From Pyrenophora tritici-repentis (lineage: Eukaryota; Ascomycota; Dothideomycetes; Pleosporales; Pleosporaceae): a stretch of 64,000 nt of DNA. The stretch spans positions 2,356,001 to 2,420,000 of the forward strand of contig NC_089391.1 in NCBI RefSeq assembly GCF_003171515.1, read 5' to 3'. A model generated the notes under the pieces. It made no database searches and was not told the origin of the DNA. It saw nothing but the letters and a program-made list of their open reading frames with translations. Position 1 is the stretch's first letter. Each line of letters opens with the position of its first letter. Made by a program: the position numbers and the translations under genes. Of this stretch, positions 1 to 9,973 are shown piece by piece.

Positions 1-1118
1 TGAATGTTGTGGAGAGAAAGGCCAATGTCATGGGAAACGGTATGGTAGAAGCTGAAGTCCATCCAAGTGGCGTATTGTTCTTCCTCGTCAATCCTGAATC
101 GCTGTGGTCCCTGTGATACGGGCTGTGGGGGAGGGAGATCGTCCAAAGGCCAGGGCTCACCACGCTGGTCCGTGGAAGACCAATCGCCATCTTGCGCACT
201 CGGGGGCATGATCTGGTAATCGGGGGCGTTGATTACGGCGCGGAACTCATCTGCAGTTTCCCAGAATTGTCCGAGTGAATACCAGCCCATGACCTTCCAG
301 TCTTCCCAGTTGCGACCTGTAAGATCGAACTTGATGGAAAAGCCATGTGGGAGAACCGTTACACTGCTGAGGTTGGTGCCGGGGTCAGAGAACACCGACG
401 TCCAGGCGATGACACGACCATCCTCGTCCCAGTTAGGGGCGCCAAGTCGAAGGCCAACAAGTCCATCCATGAAAGACTATTTTAATGTGAGTTACTGTTG
501 CTTGAATGGCCAAATGAGCTATTGCTTACGCTGTTGAACAATCTCTGCCAGATGTCATCATGTTCTTCGGCAAACCGTGTGATGAACATTCCAAACTCGT
601 TGTTAGATTCGGCAGTATCCATAACAGTCTTTCCAGGTTCCGAATTTTGGAATGGGTAAGTCAATGGTTCGACAGTTGATGGATCCGCAGCTGTTAGCGG
701 GCCAACCATGTATTCCTGCCAGTATCCGTCGGAGGAATTGGTGGCCCCGATCTGAACTGTGGCTCGAGCATAGCGTCCGGGTGCGGAGGAGTTGCCGTGA
801 AGAAAAGGCAAGACATCGGTTTTGTTAGGATGTAAAAGGGAGATTTGGACACTAAGAGCATGTTAATTGATGAACAGAAGTGTTCGGACGCCAACTTTAC
901 ATGTAACTGTCGTGACTTGAGCCTTGATTGCCCGTCAAAAACATACTCTCCTGCAATATTTCATTTACACTCGCAACCTCTGCCTTTGACAATGCCTTCC
1001 ATGGGTTGGCATGTGGTGCGCTCACAGTCGGCTGGTGAGCAGAGGTAGAAGAGTTCTTTGCTGCAGCGAAAGAACCAATGGCAGCGAAGCAAAGCGTAAG
1101 AGAAGTATAACACTTCAT
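1..1118 (-). CDS. Secreted copper amine oxidase, 3' part outside the window
   Basis: The product is a copper/topaquinone amine oxidase that oxidises primary amines to aldehyde, ammonia and H2O2. Only the N-terminal part is present. I read exons 1118..901, 851..531 (ending at about 530) and 476..1, with short introns whose donors are GTAAAG and GTAAGC. Residues 1 to about 20 form a hydrophobic signal peptide. This is followed by an N2-like region (NPWKALSKAEVASVNEIL, then HPNKTDVLPF after the first intron) and an N3-like region (GRYARATVQIGA, QEYMVGPL). Exon 3 reads on through conserved segments such as YATWMDFSFYHTVSHDIGLS. The catalytic domain with the topaquinone Tyr and the copper-binding His residues would lie beyond base 1, so activity cannot be judged. 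Family assignment is firm; the splice sites are my inference. Confidence 0.85.
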
Positions 1119-1249
1119 ATTGGATAGGAAAGAGAGTGGATGATTGTGATGTCTTGGAAACGGCAGGTGGATTCCTCCATGTTATATGCACATCTACCTA
1201 CTGACTTCTGCCTAGTAGCACAACATGAACGGAAGCGTCTTTGCCGTCA

Positions 1250-1719
1250 TCATTCATGCACATCGCGTAGTATTCCTGCATCCACAGCACTCAAGCGCTG
1301 CGCATCCAGAATGAGTGTGTTGGAAATTCTCGAAAAGGAAAGGTTTATGGCGTTGTTCAGCCGCACGTTAGAGATCAGATAGGAAGCGATCGGCGGCGCA
1401 AACCCTTCGTCAGTTCGATTAGGCAGTTCGGTTCTGCTGGGATCTACAACAGGCTCGGTACTGCAATGCACCCACCAAAAGTAAACATCATTATTATGTG
1501 GACTTTTTTGAACAAGCATTTTTTGGCATTCTTTCAAAGTCATGTCCCAAGCTTCCGAGCTTCTTCGTACATTCTGGGCGCCGATATCCCGAATTTCTCC
1601 ACACCCTCAGAACACACGTACTCTTCTAGTCCTCTCATCCAAAACGTCCGTCCATGTTCATGCTCTAGAATGTACCCCTTAGTATCCTTTTCAGGCCGTC
1701 TTGTGGAACGCTTGAACAT
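1250..1719 (-). pseudogene. Candidate orphan ORF broken by one frameshift
   Basis: Two adjoining reading frames look like one short protein of about 155 residues. The first runs from ATG 1719 (MFKRSTRRPEKDTKGYILEH...) to a TGA at about 1540. The second, in another frame, continues from about 1543 (TLKECQKMLVQKS, then VYFWWVHC) to a stop at 1250. One added base near 1543 would fuse them. Both halves have protein-like composition. I do not recognise the family. The ATG overlaps the stop codon of the upstream gene (TAATG), which is odd for a fungus. It could be a real small gene with an assembly indel, a decayed gene, or a 3' extension of the neighbour through an unseen intron. Confidence 0.35.
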
Positions 1720-2375
1720 TACTCTCCCTCTGCACTGGCCTTCTTGCCCTTCTTGTTCTTCTTGCTCTTTTTGGCCTTGCCCTTTTTCTCGTCCTTGTCC
1801 CACTGGCTCATGCGTGCTGCTAATTCTGGACCTTGGCCCTTCACGGCACCAATCTGATTCTCCAAGAACTTCCCCATCACAGTCGCAATCTCTGGACCAC
1901 CTGATTTCATGACCATGAACCTCTTCGAGTTCCATTCCGTCGTCATGGCCATGTATCCCCTGCCGTCATCAGCCACGAAGTCCAGGAGGGCCTGTGGGTT
2001 GGCATGGGCTGGGTTGCGCAGACCGGCCTTGAATGCAATTCCATGAGCCTTGTGGGCGGCCATGTGTTGTTGAATGACTGACAAAAGCTTCTCGAAAGTC
2101 TCGATTGCCTTGGCGTTGGGAACTGGGTTGGCGCGGTGGGATTTGAGCTGCAATTCAACCATCTTGGCCTGGGTGGAATATGCGTTGTATGCATTGCCAA
2201 TGTCTAGAAGACTATGGATGACCTTTTGCATGACGATGACACAAATCTCCTGGTAAGCTGTATCCACGGCCGAATTGATCGCGTGCGCCTGACTTTCCGA
2301 GGTACTTGTAGTTTCCATCAGAGCTGCCATGAAGTGAGCGCGCATATCTTCGCACATGACGGCGTGAGAGGTCAT
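1719..2375 (-). CDS. Hypothetical 218-residue protein with lysine-rich tail
   Basis: This is a single open frame without introns. I do not recognise a family. Most of the protein is predicted helical and Ala/Gln/His-rich. The last 25 or so residues are almost entirely Lys, Gly and Ser (KKGKAKKSKKNKKGKK) and could act as a nuclear/nucleolar or nucleic-acid-binding tail. A TATATA motif sits at 2435-2440 on the minus strand, about 60 nt upstream of the chosen ATG. Alternative starts at Met7 or Met11 are possible. The stop codon overlaps the ATG of the next minus-strand frame at 1719. Confidence 0.55.
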   Translation of the reverse strand: MTSHAVMCEDMRAHFMAALMETTSTSESQAHAINSAVDTAYQEICVIVMQKVIHSLLDIGNAYNAYSTQAKMVELQLKSHRANPVPNAKAIETFEKLLSVIQQHMAAHKAHGIAFKAGLRNPAHANPQALLDFVADDGRGYMAMTTEWNSKRFMVMKSGGPEIATVMGKFLENQIGAVKGQGPELAARMSQWDKDEKKGKAKKSKKNKKGKKASAEGE

Positions 2376-3324
2376 CGTGAATGTGTCGTATCAGCGTAGA
2401 CCTCAGGGGACTTGGGGTTTTGGCAGTTGTTAGATATATAGCAACCTTTGTAGGGCCGACAGTGAACGCTGTTGATGTTCACTGGTGGGGTCAATATAAA
2501 GGTCTTGAGCACAGTGGAAACAGATGAGCAAGCCAACTGCACGTGGAGATTGCACGTGCACAAACAACGGCGGGGGGCTCACACGGCAGATGGTTGCCTG
2601 ACCATAGGTCTACTGCTTCCCGAGATCGGAACAGAGCATATGCCGGTTTCACTAGACACTTCCCCACAATTTTCAGACGCAAACGCGATACTGTTCGTTA
2701 ATTAGTCAAAAAAAGAATTGATGTAATAGACAACAATGACACACAGCATCTTTCACATATAGTTGGGGAGGGTCATTGTGACCTTGAGAAGGACCATATG
2801 GTGATCGCCTTGCAATGTGTAAACTTTGGTAATCTATGATTTCCGGATTGGAAAACCCTTGATAGTTGATGGAGAGAAACTATAGAGAGCCTGGAAAATG
2901 CTCCTCATCTGATATATCATCTCACTTGGCAAGATTAGTGTTACATAGCTGTGATTTCCATATGTGATTCTTGGACACTGCATTATGGTCTTACCAAAAA
3001 GCTCCTACCGACATTTGCGATAAACTTCAAACAATCGTCTTCTATCCAATAGCACGTCATCGCGATATATGAGTCACAGCGCTATTGTTACGTCAAAGTG
3101 AGAGAGAAGGAACATTAAAGTGGGGCTAGTGAACGTGAAGAAGCGCGCTAGTATTGTACAACAACTCCCACGCAGACATCGTCATTCGACAACAGCACCT
3201 TAGCTCTCCTCTCAAAACTTTCTAAATCGTCAACCTTAGCGACATATTCCAACATTTGACTGTTTATCTGCTGCACAAGCACTCGAATATTCCAACACGC
3301 ACCACACCAAACCATATCTCCAAA
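2376..3324. other. Intergenic, 949 bp
   Basis: This is an AT-richer stretch between two divergent genes. Apart from the TATATA-like element near 2435 no coding frame, repeat or RNA gene is convincing. Confidence 0.5.
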
Positions 3325-4469
3325 ATGCCCTCTACCAACGTCGCCGCCAAGGATCCTACGTCCAAACCCAAGGAAACCAAACCAGAGCTCAAAGATAATG
3401 ACACTGGTCGCATCAAGAACCGACTCGAATGCGGTGCGACCGCCGCCGAGATCGCTGACTAAGCCTACCGTGTCTGTCACATCAACGCGCTACTGCGCCG
3501 CGACCTCCACAAAGCATACGAGACGATCCGCAGCAACCGCGAAGCCGCAAAGAAGCAAGTCGTGCAAGAAGATGCGCTCAACGAAATGCGCCAAGAGCTA
3601 TTCCCAACTCGGAAGCTGGTAGACCGCTTCTGGAACCTACTAGGACAGCGCAAAGTCAAAGTACCCGAGGACCTACGAGCCAGCTACATCGCCCTGAAAT
3701 CCATGAGTCTAGATAATCTGGGGCCGAAGAAAGCCGCTAAGGCTGCAAAGAAGGCTGCTGGAAAGCTCAAGGCGGCTGCCAAGCCTCTGAACAAGGCGCA
3801 GCGGAGGACGGAGAAGAAGGAGAGGGAGAGGAAGGAGCGCGAGGCGAATAGTACCACTCTCTTTCTGCTCCATGATCTGGATGGTGAGACGTACGATGTG
3901 CGGAAACCTATTGCCATTGCCGAAGAGTCGGAAGAGGAGGGTGAGATTGTGGAGGATGTTGAGGATGAGGATATGACGGCGAGGATGCAGTTGCTATTGA
4001 ACATGTCAACTTCATGAAGAATGGTAGTTCGGGGCGTCCACCCACTCTGTCGACGCCCAAGTCTGTACCGGAGAAGATTGTTCCTCCTCAGGTTATTCCT
4101 CCGTTTGGTCTGGTCCCGGATAACGTCGTAGCTGGGGTAAAGCGCAAGTCGGATGACTCTGAATCGGTGACCGCGATCAAGATGCCCACGATCGAAGAAG
4201 ACGCAAAGACAGATAAGGTAGATGGTGTGAAACGCAAGGCAGATGACTCTGAACCGATGACCGCAGCCAAGATGCCTCGGATTGAGGACGAGACCAAAAC
4301 TGATGATACGGAAGGAAAGAAGCGCAATGCAGAGGACGGCGTGAAGACTGACGAGGTGGCTGAGGTGAAGGGCAAGGCAGATGACGACGCGAAGACTGAT
4401 GATGTGGAAGGGGAAAATCGCAAGGCAGAAGATGACGCAAAGACTGACGGAGTGCAAGAAGAGAAGTGA
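3325..4469 (+). pseudogene. Helix-turn-helix-like orphan gene with an in-frame TAA
   Basis: Reading from ATG 3325, the frame has a segment resembling a resolvase-type helix-turn-helix (TGRIKNRLECGATAAEIAD) and then hits TAA at 3460-3462. The same frame continues at once with coherent protein (AYRVCHINALLRRDL...), a Lys/Ala-rich region and an acidic stretch. A 50-nt intron 3941..3990 (GTGAGA..GCAG) joins this frame to the last exon 3991..4469 in phase. That exon encodes degenerate repeats of a VKRK.DDSE....KMP.IE motif and KTD units, and stops at 4467-4469. Without the TAA the product would be about 364 residues. The stop may be a nonsense mutation, a sequencing error, or evidence that translation starts downstream (e.g. 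Met at 3562). The family is unknown; nuclear function is only suggested by the KRK motifs. Confidence 0.5.
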
Positions 4470-4904
4470 GAGATGACTGTGGAGGATGTATACGATATGT
4501 TGGGAGGAATTGATAATATCTATGACCAGACATCAAGCATTCAGAACGTAATTGAGACACATTGGTGTAATGAAAGATTTCTCGAAGCTATCTACATTTT
4601 TACATCCCTGTTACCCTTCAGTAGTTAGGCTCCAGGTCCCTTCCAAACCTAACTCGCCTCGCCGTCAAGGCAAGTGTTGCGTGTCATTGGCCTAGCTACT
4701 GTATCTTCAGTCGCTACTTGTCGAAAATGAGAAGATCGAGACTGTAGTGGAACAACAAGCAAGTCTCTCAACGACATATCGGTTCCAACGTCGTATCTGA
4801 GATAGCGATTGCTACGAGGCCCGAGTTGACCCAGCGCATTCAATTTCGTCATCTACGGCCCGCGAAACAAGCTGATAAATCAAATGGCCGCCTGGAAACG
4901 AGGT
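4470..4904. other. Intergenic, 435 bp between convergent genes
   Basis: This is 3' flanking sequence of two convergent small genes. A 67-codon minus-strand frame at 4649-4852 lacks any recognisable feature and I did not call it. Confidence 0.5.
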
Positions 4905-5495
4905 TCAATCATCATAATCGTAGCCAAAGTACGGCGGTAGAAAGCCCCAGGGCCTATGTCGTTGCTGAGGAATAGTACGCAATCGGCGGTGTCGCGGTCC
5001 AACTTGGAAGCTCCTCCCCATGTACATGAAATAGTCTGCTAGTGCCGAGAAATGGCCTATCCCAGTGTCATGATACATTCGTTGTAGTTTCCTCGATATT
5101 CTCTCCAACTCTCGTGCGAGCAAGTACGTTTCTGGGCCGTCGCCGTTGAAACCCCACTGACAGTGGCGTATGCCTTGAAGTCGTTCGAGTATCGTTGATA
5201 ACTCGCCTGGTTCTATGACACCTTCGTGGAAAAGACACTCAAGACTCTCCTCGATGCCTGGCTATTGTGGGTCAGAAAGTTGGCAAGTCAAGGGGTAAGG
5301 ATAACTCACCATCATCCTCGCAACATCGCGGAATTCACCAAACGGTTCATCTTCGTATGGGAATCGGGGTGCTCGCGCTAAGGGGCCAAATGAGTAAGGA
5401 TGCACCTGAGCGTGAAACATGTCGTTGAACCCAGGCCTTCGACGGGCATGAGCAGCCGGGAAAAAGTCAAAGATATTGGCCATTCTAGCCATCAT
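4905..5495 (-). CDS. Hypothetical two-exon protein, about 180 residues
   Basis: Exon 1 is 5495..5310 and exon 2 is 5261..4905. The intron (5309..5262, 48 nt) has donor GTGAGT and acceptor ATAG in phase 0, and it removes a frame that would otherwise stop. The protein begins MMARMANIFDFFPAAHARRR, has an Arg/Pro-rich middle and ends GYDYDD. No family, membrane segment or signal peptide is recognised. The clean splice sites and a continuous frame across them are the main evidence that it is real. Confidence 0.5.
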
Positions 5496-6258
5496 GAGTG
5501 CTGCATCTGAACAGATAGAAATACTGTACCTGAACGATGACAGGCTGCATACCGATTAGAGACTACAATATGGGATGGGCTGAGGCATATTACTTATATC
5601 ATCAGATGTTCTTCTTACCCATGTTACACATTCGATAACAGCCCTACTTCTTGTGCAACCACAGCATTGGCGCAACAGCATGGGACCCCGCTGTACTACG
5701 CAAACAATAGTGGCGGTGAGAAGAATTAGGCATTGCCTGCAGGTCGGCCCATGGACAGGAGACATGCAACAGGTGCTGATGACGAGAAGAGCACTGTTGG
5801 GAGGTGGTTACAAGGCGCAGCGGGGGTTCTAAGCAAACAACATGACTTTTCCATAGCTCTTGTGACGTCCCAAATGCCGCTTGAGCAACCCAACGTCATT
5901 TATGTCCTGCAGCATGGCACGGCGTGGAGGATTTCTGTAAGATGGTTGGTGGATGGCGCTCCGTTCAGCGGTTTGGCAAAAATCGTACCAAACTATTGGC
6001 TTCCAGTGCTGAAATGAACCGAGAATAATATTCGATAAGCTCTAACTATACGTTCGTTATGGTGAGCGATGGAACACTCTGAAGCTATTATGCCAGAACA
6101 CGTGATAGAGATGACACGCCATGTCATTCGCGTCATGTTAATTCTCCAGGGCGCTCAACAGAATCTGATCTTGTTGAATGCGATACAGGCAGGCATGGTT
6201 CGGCAACCTCAGGATTGGTGTATTGTAGTGGTGTAGCTTAGATGCCGGTTGAGTATGG

Positions 6259-6264
6259 ACGCGT
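6259..6264. promoter_or_regulatory. ACGCGT (MluI cell-cycle box), distal
   Basis: This is an exact ACGCGT about 330 bp upstream of the CDC6 start. In yeasts this motif binds MBF/DSC1 and drives G1/S expression. It may be coincidental at this distance. Confidence 0.35.
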
Positions 6265-6472
6265 ACGTCGATTTGGGCCCAAGTAAAGCACCCCTGTAAT
6301 GGCGATGCGCATCGAACGCGGCCAAGAGTACAGAGTTCACGAAGATTTCGCGCTAAGCTCTACGATGCCACTTCAGATGAATGTCAAAAGTTGGTTGGGT
6401 GGAAGGGGGTGGTCGAACAGGCTTAGTGCAGCTAACGTGCGCGGCAGCGCTATGCCGCTTTAAGGCCACTTA

Positions 6473-6478
6473 ACGCGT
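6473..6478. promoter_or_regulatory. ACGCGT (MluI cell-cycle box), proximal
   Basis: This is an exact ACGCGT about 115 bp upstream of the CDC6 ATG, directly followed by CGCG. CDC6/cdc18 is a classical MBF target in yeasts, so the position is meaningful, though binding here is inferred. Confidence 0.5.
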
Positions 6479-6591
6479 CGCGTTCATGGCGCCTGCTACT
6501 AACGTGCCTCAGCTCGACTCCTTCCCACCATCGTCAATTCCACCTTCCACGCTGCAAACCACCCATCGCAACTTCCCATAATACAGTAAAG

Positions 6592-8583
6592 ATGGCTCCT
6601 ACTGTTTTGGGAAAGAGGACTCGCAGTGCGGCAAACGCAGCTACTCCAGGTACGACCAAACGGCGCTCCTTCCGTGATGTTCTAGAATTCACATCTCTAA
6701 CGCGTTCTGCAGAATCAAAATTAAACGTCGCAACTCGCGCGAAACGGAGCCAGTTTGTCATTCACGATGAGGGAGAAAATGAGAACCCGTTTGTCACTCC
6801 GAAGAAGCAAAATGTGCGGGATCTCGATGCAATGGATGTGGATGAGCCGGAGGAGAAGCCATCGACAAGACGTGGCAGGAAGACTGGTTCGACACCTGCC
6901 AAACATGGCGCGCCTGGTACACGACTTCCACTTTCGCCATCAAAAGAAAACTCTCCACGGAAGGCGCTTGTTGATATACCGGAGAAGTTTGCGCCTACTC
7001 CTTCAACACCACGACATCGTGACGCTCTTGCCGGCAAGGTCGCAGTCACGCCAAGACATCGGCTCATTATTGCGGGACGGCCATTGACACCCCGCACACC
7101 ACTCACGCCAGGCACTCCCCGACATACAGCACCCACAGTCTACAATGAAGCGCGCCAGGTTTTCTCCAGGGGTTCCGCACCTACAGCGCTATTCGGGAGA
7201 GAGCAGGAAAGAAAAGAGCTCCAGACTTTCATCACTACGCGAACGAAAAGTCACAAATCGGGATGCATCTACGTTTCTGGCCCGCCAGGTACTGGAAAGA
7301 GCGCTTTCGTCAATGATGTCTGCCGGACAGTATCATCGGAAGCCTCTGTTAGAACTGGTTACATCAACTGCATGAGCGTCAAGAATGCGGTGGATTTGTA
7401 CCGGACACTTTTGGAGGAGTTTGTGGACATTACTGAGGTTGCGGAGGGCGAGGAAATGGAGACACTCAAGAATCTATTCATGCAACGCAAGACGTCATAT
7501 GTGGTTACGCTGGACGAAGTGGACCATCTCCTGGAACTAGACATCGACCTCTTCTACAACATTTTTGAATGGTCGCTCCAAAAGTCGTCTGGCCTGGTAC
7601 TTGTCGGTATTGCGAACGCGCTCGACCTCACAGATCGATTTCTCCCACGACTCAAGGCTCGTGGTCTCAAGCCTCAGCTACTGCCTTTCCTTCCGTACAA
7701 CGCAGCACAAATCTCCTCGGTCATCACTTCAAAACTGAAGGCACTCCTACCAGCCGGCGTAGGCCAATTGCCGTTTATCCATCCCACCGCCATCATGTTT
7801 CTTTCCAAGAAGGTTGCAGCACAATCCGGTGATCTTCGAAAAGCCTTTGACATCTGCCGGCGAGCAATCGATCTGATTGAAGCCGACACCCGGGATCAAC
7901 ACATCAAAAAAGCCAGTGAAATCACACCATCGCCCACTCCCTCGCCAACAAAAACGCCACTGGTCGAAAACATCAACCTCGCATCGTCAGCTCCACGCTC
8001 CCCCACCAAGACAAAGGACCTCAACAACGTCATCTCCGCATCTCTAGCCTCCCTTACAGTCGAAACAGCCCCACGCGCAACAATTGCCCACATGGCCAAA
8101 ATCACAGCCGCAGTCTTCAGCAACGGCACCAGCCAACGTCTCCGAAACCTAAACCTCCAACAAAAAGCCGTTCTCTGCTCTCTCTCCGCCATCGAAAAGC
8201 AGAAACGCGCTTCAGCTGCCGACAGCGTCCTCAGCACACCATCAAGATCCCACACCACTTCCCCCACCATCAAAGAACTCTTCGAAGCCTACACCGTACT
8301 GTGCAAGCGCGAGAACATTCTTCATCCGCTCACCAGCACCGAGTTCCGCGATATTGTGGGCAGTTTGGAGACGCTATCTTTGGTGTCGGCTGTGGAGGGC
8401 AAGGCGGGTTCGTTGGATGTCGGGGCTGGTACCCCGAGTCGACGCGGGAGGGGCAAGGCGTTTCCGGGCGTAGTGGTCGAAGATAGGAGGGTTGCTAGTG
8501 TGGTTGGGGAGAAGGAGTTGAGGGATGCGCTTGTTGGGCCTGGGGCTAGTATTCTGAGGGGAATTCTTGAGGGAAATAGTTAG
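6592..8583 (+). CDS. CDC6: Cdc6/Cdc18 replication licensing ATPase
   Basis: This AAA+ protein loads the MCM2-7 helicase onto ORC-bound origins in G1. The 663-residue intronless frame has a disordered N-terminus with many S/T-P sites, including SPSK, SPRK and TPRH contexts expected for CDK phosphorylation (about residues 65-185). The AAA+ core starts with LFGREQE. Walker A is GPPGTGKS at about 230-237 and Walker B is VVTLDEVDHL at about 304-313. A C-terminal winged-helix-like region follows a Pro/Ser linker (about 440-480). The family is Orc1/Cdc6; the absence of a BAH domain and the length favour Cdc6 over Orc1. Two upstream ACGCGT boxes fit G1/S control. It is convergent with COQ10. Confidence 0.93.
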   Translation: MAPTVLGKRTRSAANAATPGTTKRRSFRDVLEFTSLTRSAESKLNVATRAKRSQFVIHDEGENENPFVTPKKQNVRDLDAMDVDEPEEKPSTRRGRKTGSTPAKHGAPGTRLPLSPSKENSPRKALVDIPEKFAPTPSTPRHRDALAGKVAVTPRHRLIIAGRPLTPRTPLTPGTPRHTAPTVYNEARQVFSRGSAPTALFGREQERKELQTFITTRTKSHKSGCIYVSGPPGTGKSAFVNDVCRTVSSEASVRTGYINCMSVKNAVDLYRTLLEEFVDITEVAEGEEMETLKNLFMQRKTSYVVTLDEVDHLLELDIDLFYNIFEWSLQKSSGLVLVGIANALDLTDRFLPRLKARGLKPQLLPFLPYNAAQISSVITSKLKALLPAGVGQLPFIHPTAIMFLSKKVAAQSGDLRKAFDICRRAIDLIEADTRDQHIKKASEITPSPTPSPTKTPLVENINLASSAPRSPTKTKDLNNVISASLASLTVETAPRATIAHMAKITAAVFSNGTSQRLRNLNLQQKAVLCSLSAIEKQKRASAADSVLSTPSRSHTTSPTIKELFEAYTVLCKRENILHPLTSTEFRDIVGSLETLSLVSAVEGKAGSLDVGAGTPSRRGRGKAFPGVVVEDRRVASVVGEKELRDALVGPGASILRGILEGNS

Positions 8584-8991
8584 GGGGTGCTGAGGGAATG
8601 TTGAGGTATGAGAATACGTGTGTAAGAGGGACGAGTGTAAGATTTGGATACGAGGAACGGCGTTACTATTACATTGCGGTCTGGGATACCTTCAGTTAAG
8701 GGTCGGTTTGTTGTTTGCATAGCGTAGCATGGCATGGTGTCTTTTGCGCGCGTCACAGCTCTTATAGCGATCGTTTGTTGAGCTAACATTGTACAACACA
8801 CTCAATAATAATTCAATACGTTTTCGACATTAATCATTCCATTACATTGTGCCATGTTTCGATTAGAGCACTCTATGCAGCCTATCCGTCAAGCATCCAT
8901 TTCCATCCTTCGTAACGTACAAGTCCACACTATCTCCTATCTCTTCAACCGACTCCCATCCAGCTCCCCCAACCCGGCTCTAATCAACCTC
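8584..8991. other. Intergenic, 408 bp between convergent CDC6 and COQ10
   Basis: This is shared 3' flank. Nothing recognisable is present beyond AT-rich stretches near 8800-8850 that may hold polyadenylation signals. Confidence 0.4.
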
Positions 8992-9664
8992 TTATCCCCC
9001 CTCCAACAACTCCTCGACCCTCTTCTCGAACGCGCGAATCATAAACTCGGCAACTTTGGGCGCCACACCCCCACTCAATGCCGCATACATCGGATTCGCA
9101 AACGCAAACTCTACAGCAAGACTAACCTGCGTCTGATCATCCTGCACAGCCTCCACCGTCCATTTACTCCTCAAATGCGTAAGTAGCCCATTATCGCTCT
9201 CTCTTCCGATCTTCCTACCCCCCTCCTCCTCAAAATGATGCGCAATATCCTCACCTTTCAACGACGTCTCCGTCTCGCCTCCCACACTCTCCACATACCG
9301 CCCCGGTATACAATATATGCGACTGGTGAAACTCTCCGTCAGGCCGCCGAAACCAGTGGTTAGAACGGCTTCGGAGGGCCAGCGCCGGTGGTACTGTTTA
9401 TCGGGCACAGACCATTTTGTTGTGTCGCTACGTTGGCAGTAGGGGAGGAAGGTTTGGTAGTTGGGGACGTCGGCGATTATGCTGTAGATGGGTGCGGAGG
9501 GGTAGGGTAGCGTGCGCACGGCGGTGAGGATTTGGGGTGGGGGTTGGTTTTGTGGCGCTGGCGAGGGCGTCGAAGGGGTTGGGGAGAAAGGTTCGCCGTT
9601 GGGGGAGACGCGTGAGAGTAGTTTTGGGGAGGATGGCGCGAGTGGTGGTTTTGAGGGTGGCCAT
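8992..9664 (-). CDS. COQ10: Coenzyme Q-binding protein COQ10 (START-like), frame broken near the N-terminus
   Basis: Coq10 is a mitochondrial polyketide-cyclase/START-fold protein that binds ubiquinone and is needed for its efficient use in respiration. The conserved body (RTLPYPSAPIYSIIADVPNY, then FLPYC) runs in one frame from about 9525 to the stop at 8992. The expected start is ATG 9664 in a different frame. It encodes a basic, hydroxylated presequence typical of mitochondrial import, ending RRTFLPNPF. The frames must switch near 9534-9543, a run of G4-T-G5 (C-rich in the sense strand) with no splice signal. A one-base indel there is the simplest explanation. The downstream frame is open past 9664 but has no ATG. 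The product would be about 223 residues once the frame is continuous, normal for the family. Confidence 0.8.
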
Positions 9665-9973
9665 TGTTGGTGGTCAGGGTGGGTTGGAGTTGGTTGGAAG
9701 AGGAAATGAGTGGGTGGGAAGTTTTTCGAGGTGTCACCGCGACATGATGGCGTAGATATAGCAAGCTCAGGTAGTAAGTCGCGCTTTCACATGGGACAGC
9801 GACCTTTTTGCGCTAAGGATTGCGGCTCTACGGGCATGACGCCCTCATATCCAGGGCAATTGCGGCTGATCTAGTCCCTATTCGGATGTTAGCGTTAGGA
9901 ATATTTCCCCTCTGTAAATCCACCCCTCGTTCCCCCGCAGTAACGACCAAAAAAATCACATCTACGAAAAACC
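9665..9973. other. Divergent promoter, COQ10 / TRM140
   Basis: This is 309 bp between divergent starts. No individual element is convincing. Confidence 0.4.

Larger units (their letters stand above)
5496..6591. other. Intergenic, 1.1 kb; promoter of CDC6
   Basis: No supported gene. Frames at 5556-5765 (-) and 5733-6017 (+) look like chance. The right half holds two ACGCGT elements upstream of CDC6 (listed separately). Confidence 0.5.

Noticed and set aside
3456..3461. TGACTA, the known fungal stop-codon readthrough context, next to the internal stop of the helix-turn-helix-like gene
   Set aside because: It is out of frame: the gene reads GCT GAC TAA, so the in-frame stop is TAA followed by GCC, not UGA CUA.
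4649..4852. 67-codon minus-strand frame
   Set aside because: Short, no features, and lies in the 3' flank of two convergent genes.
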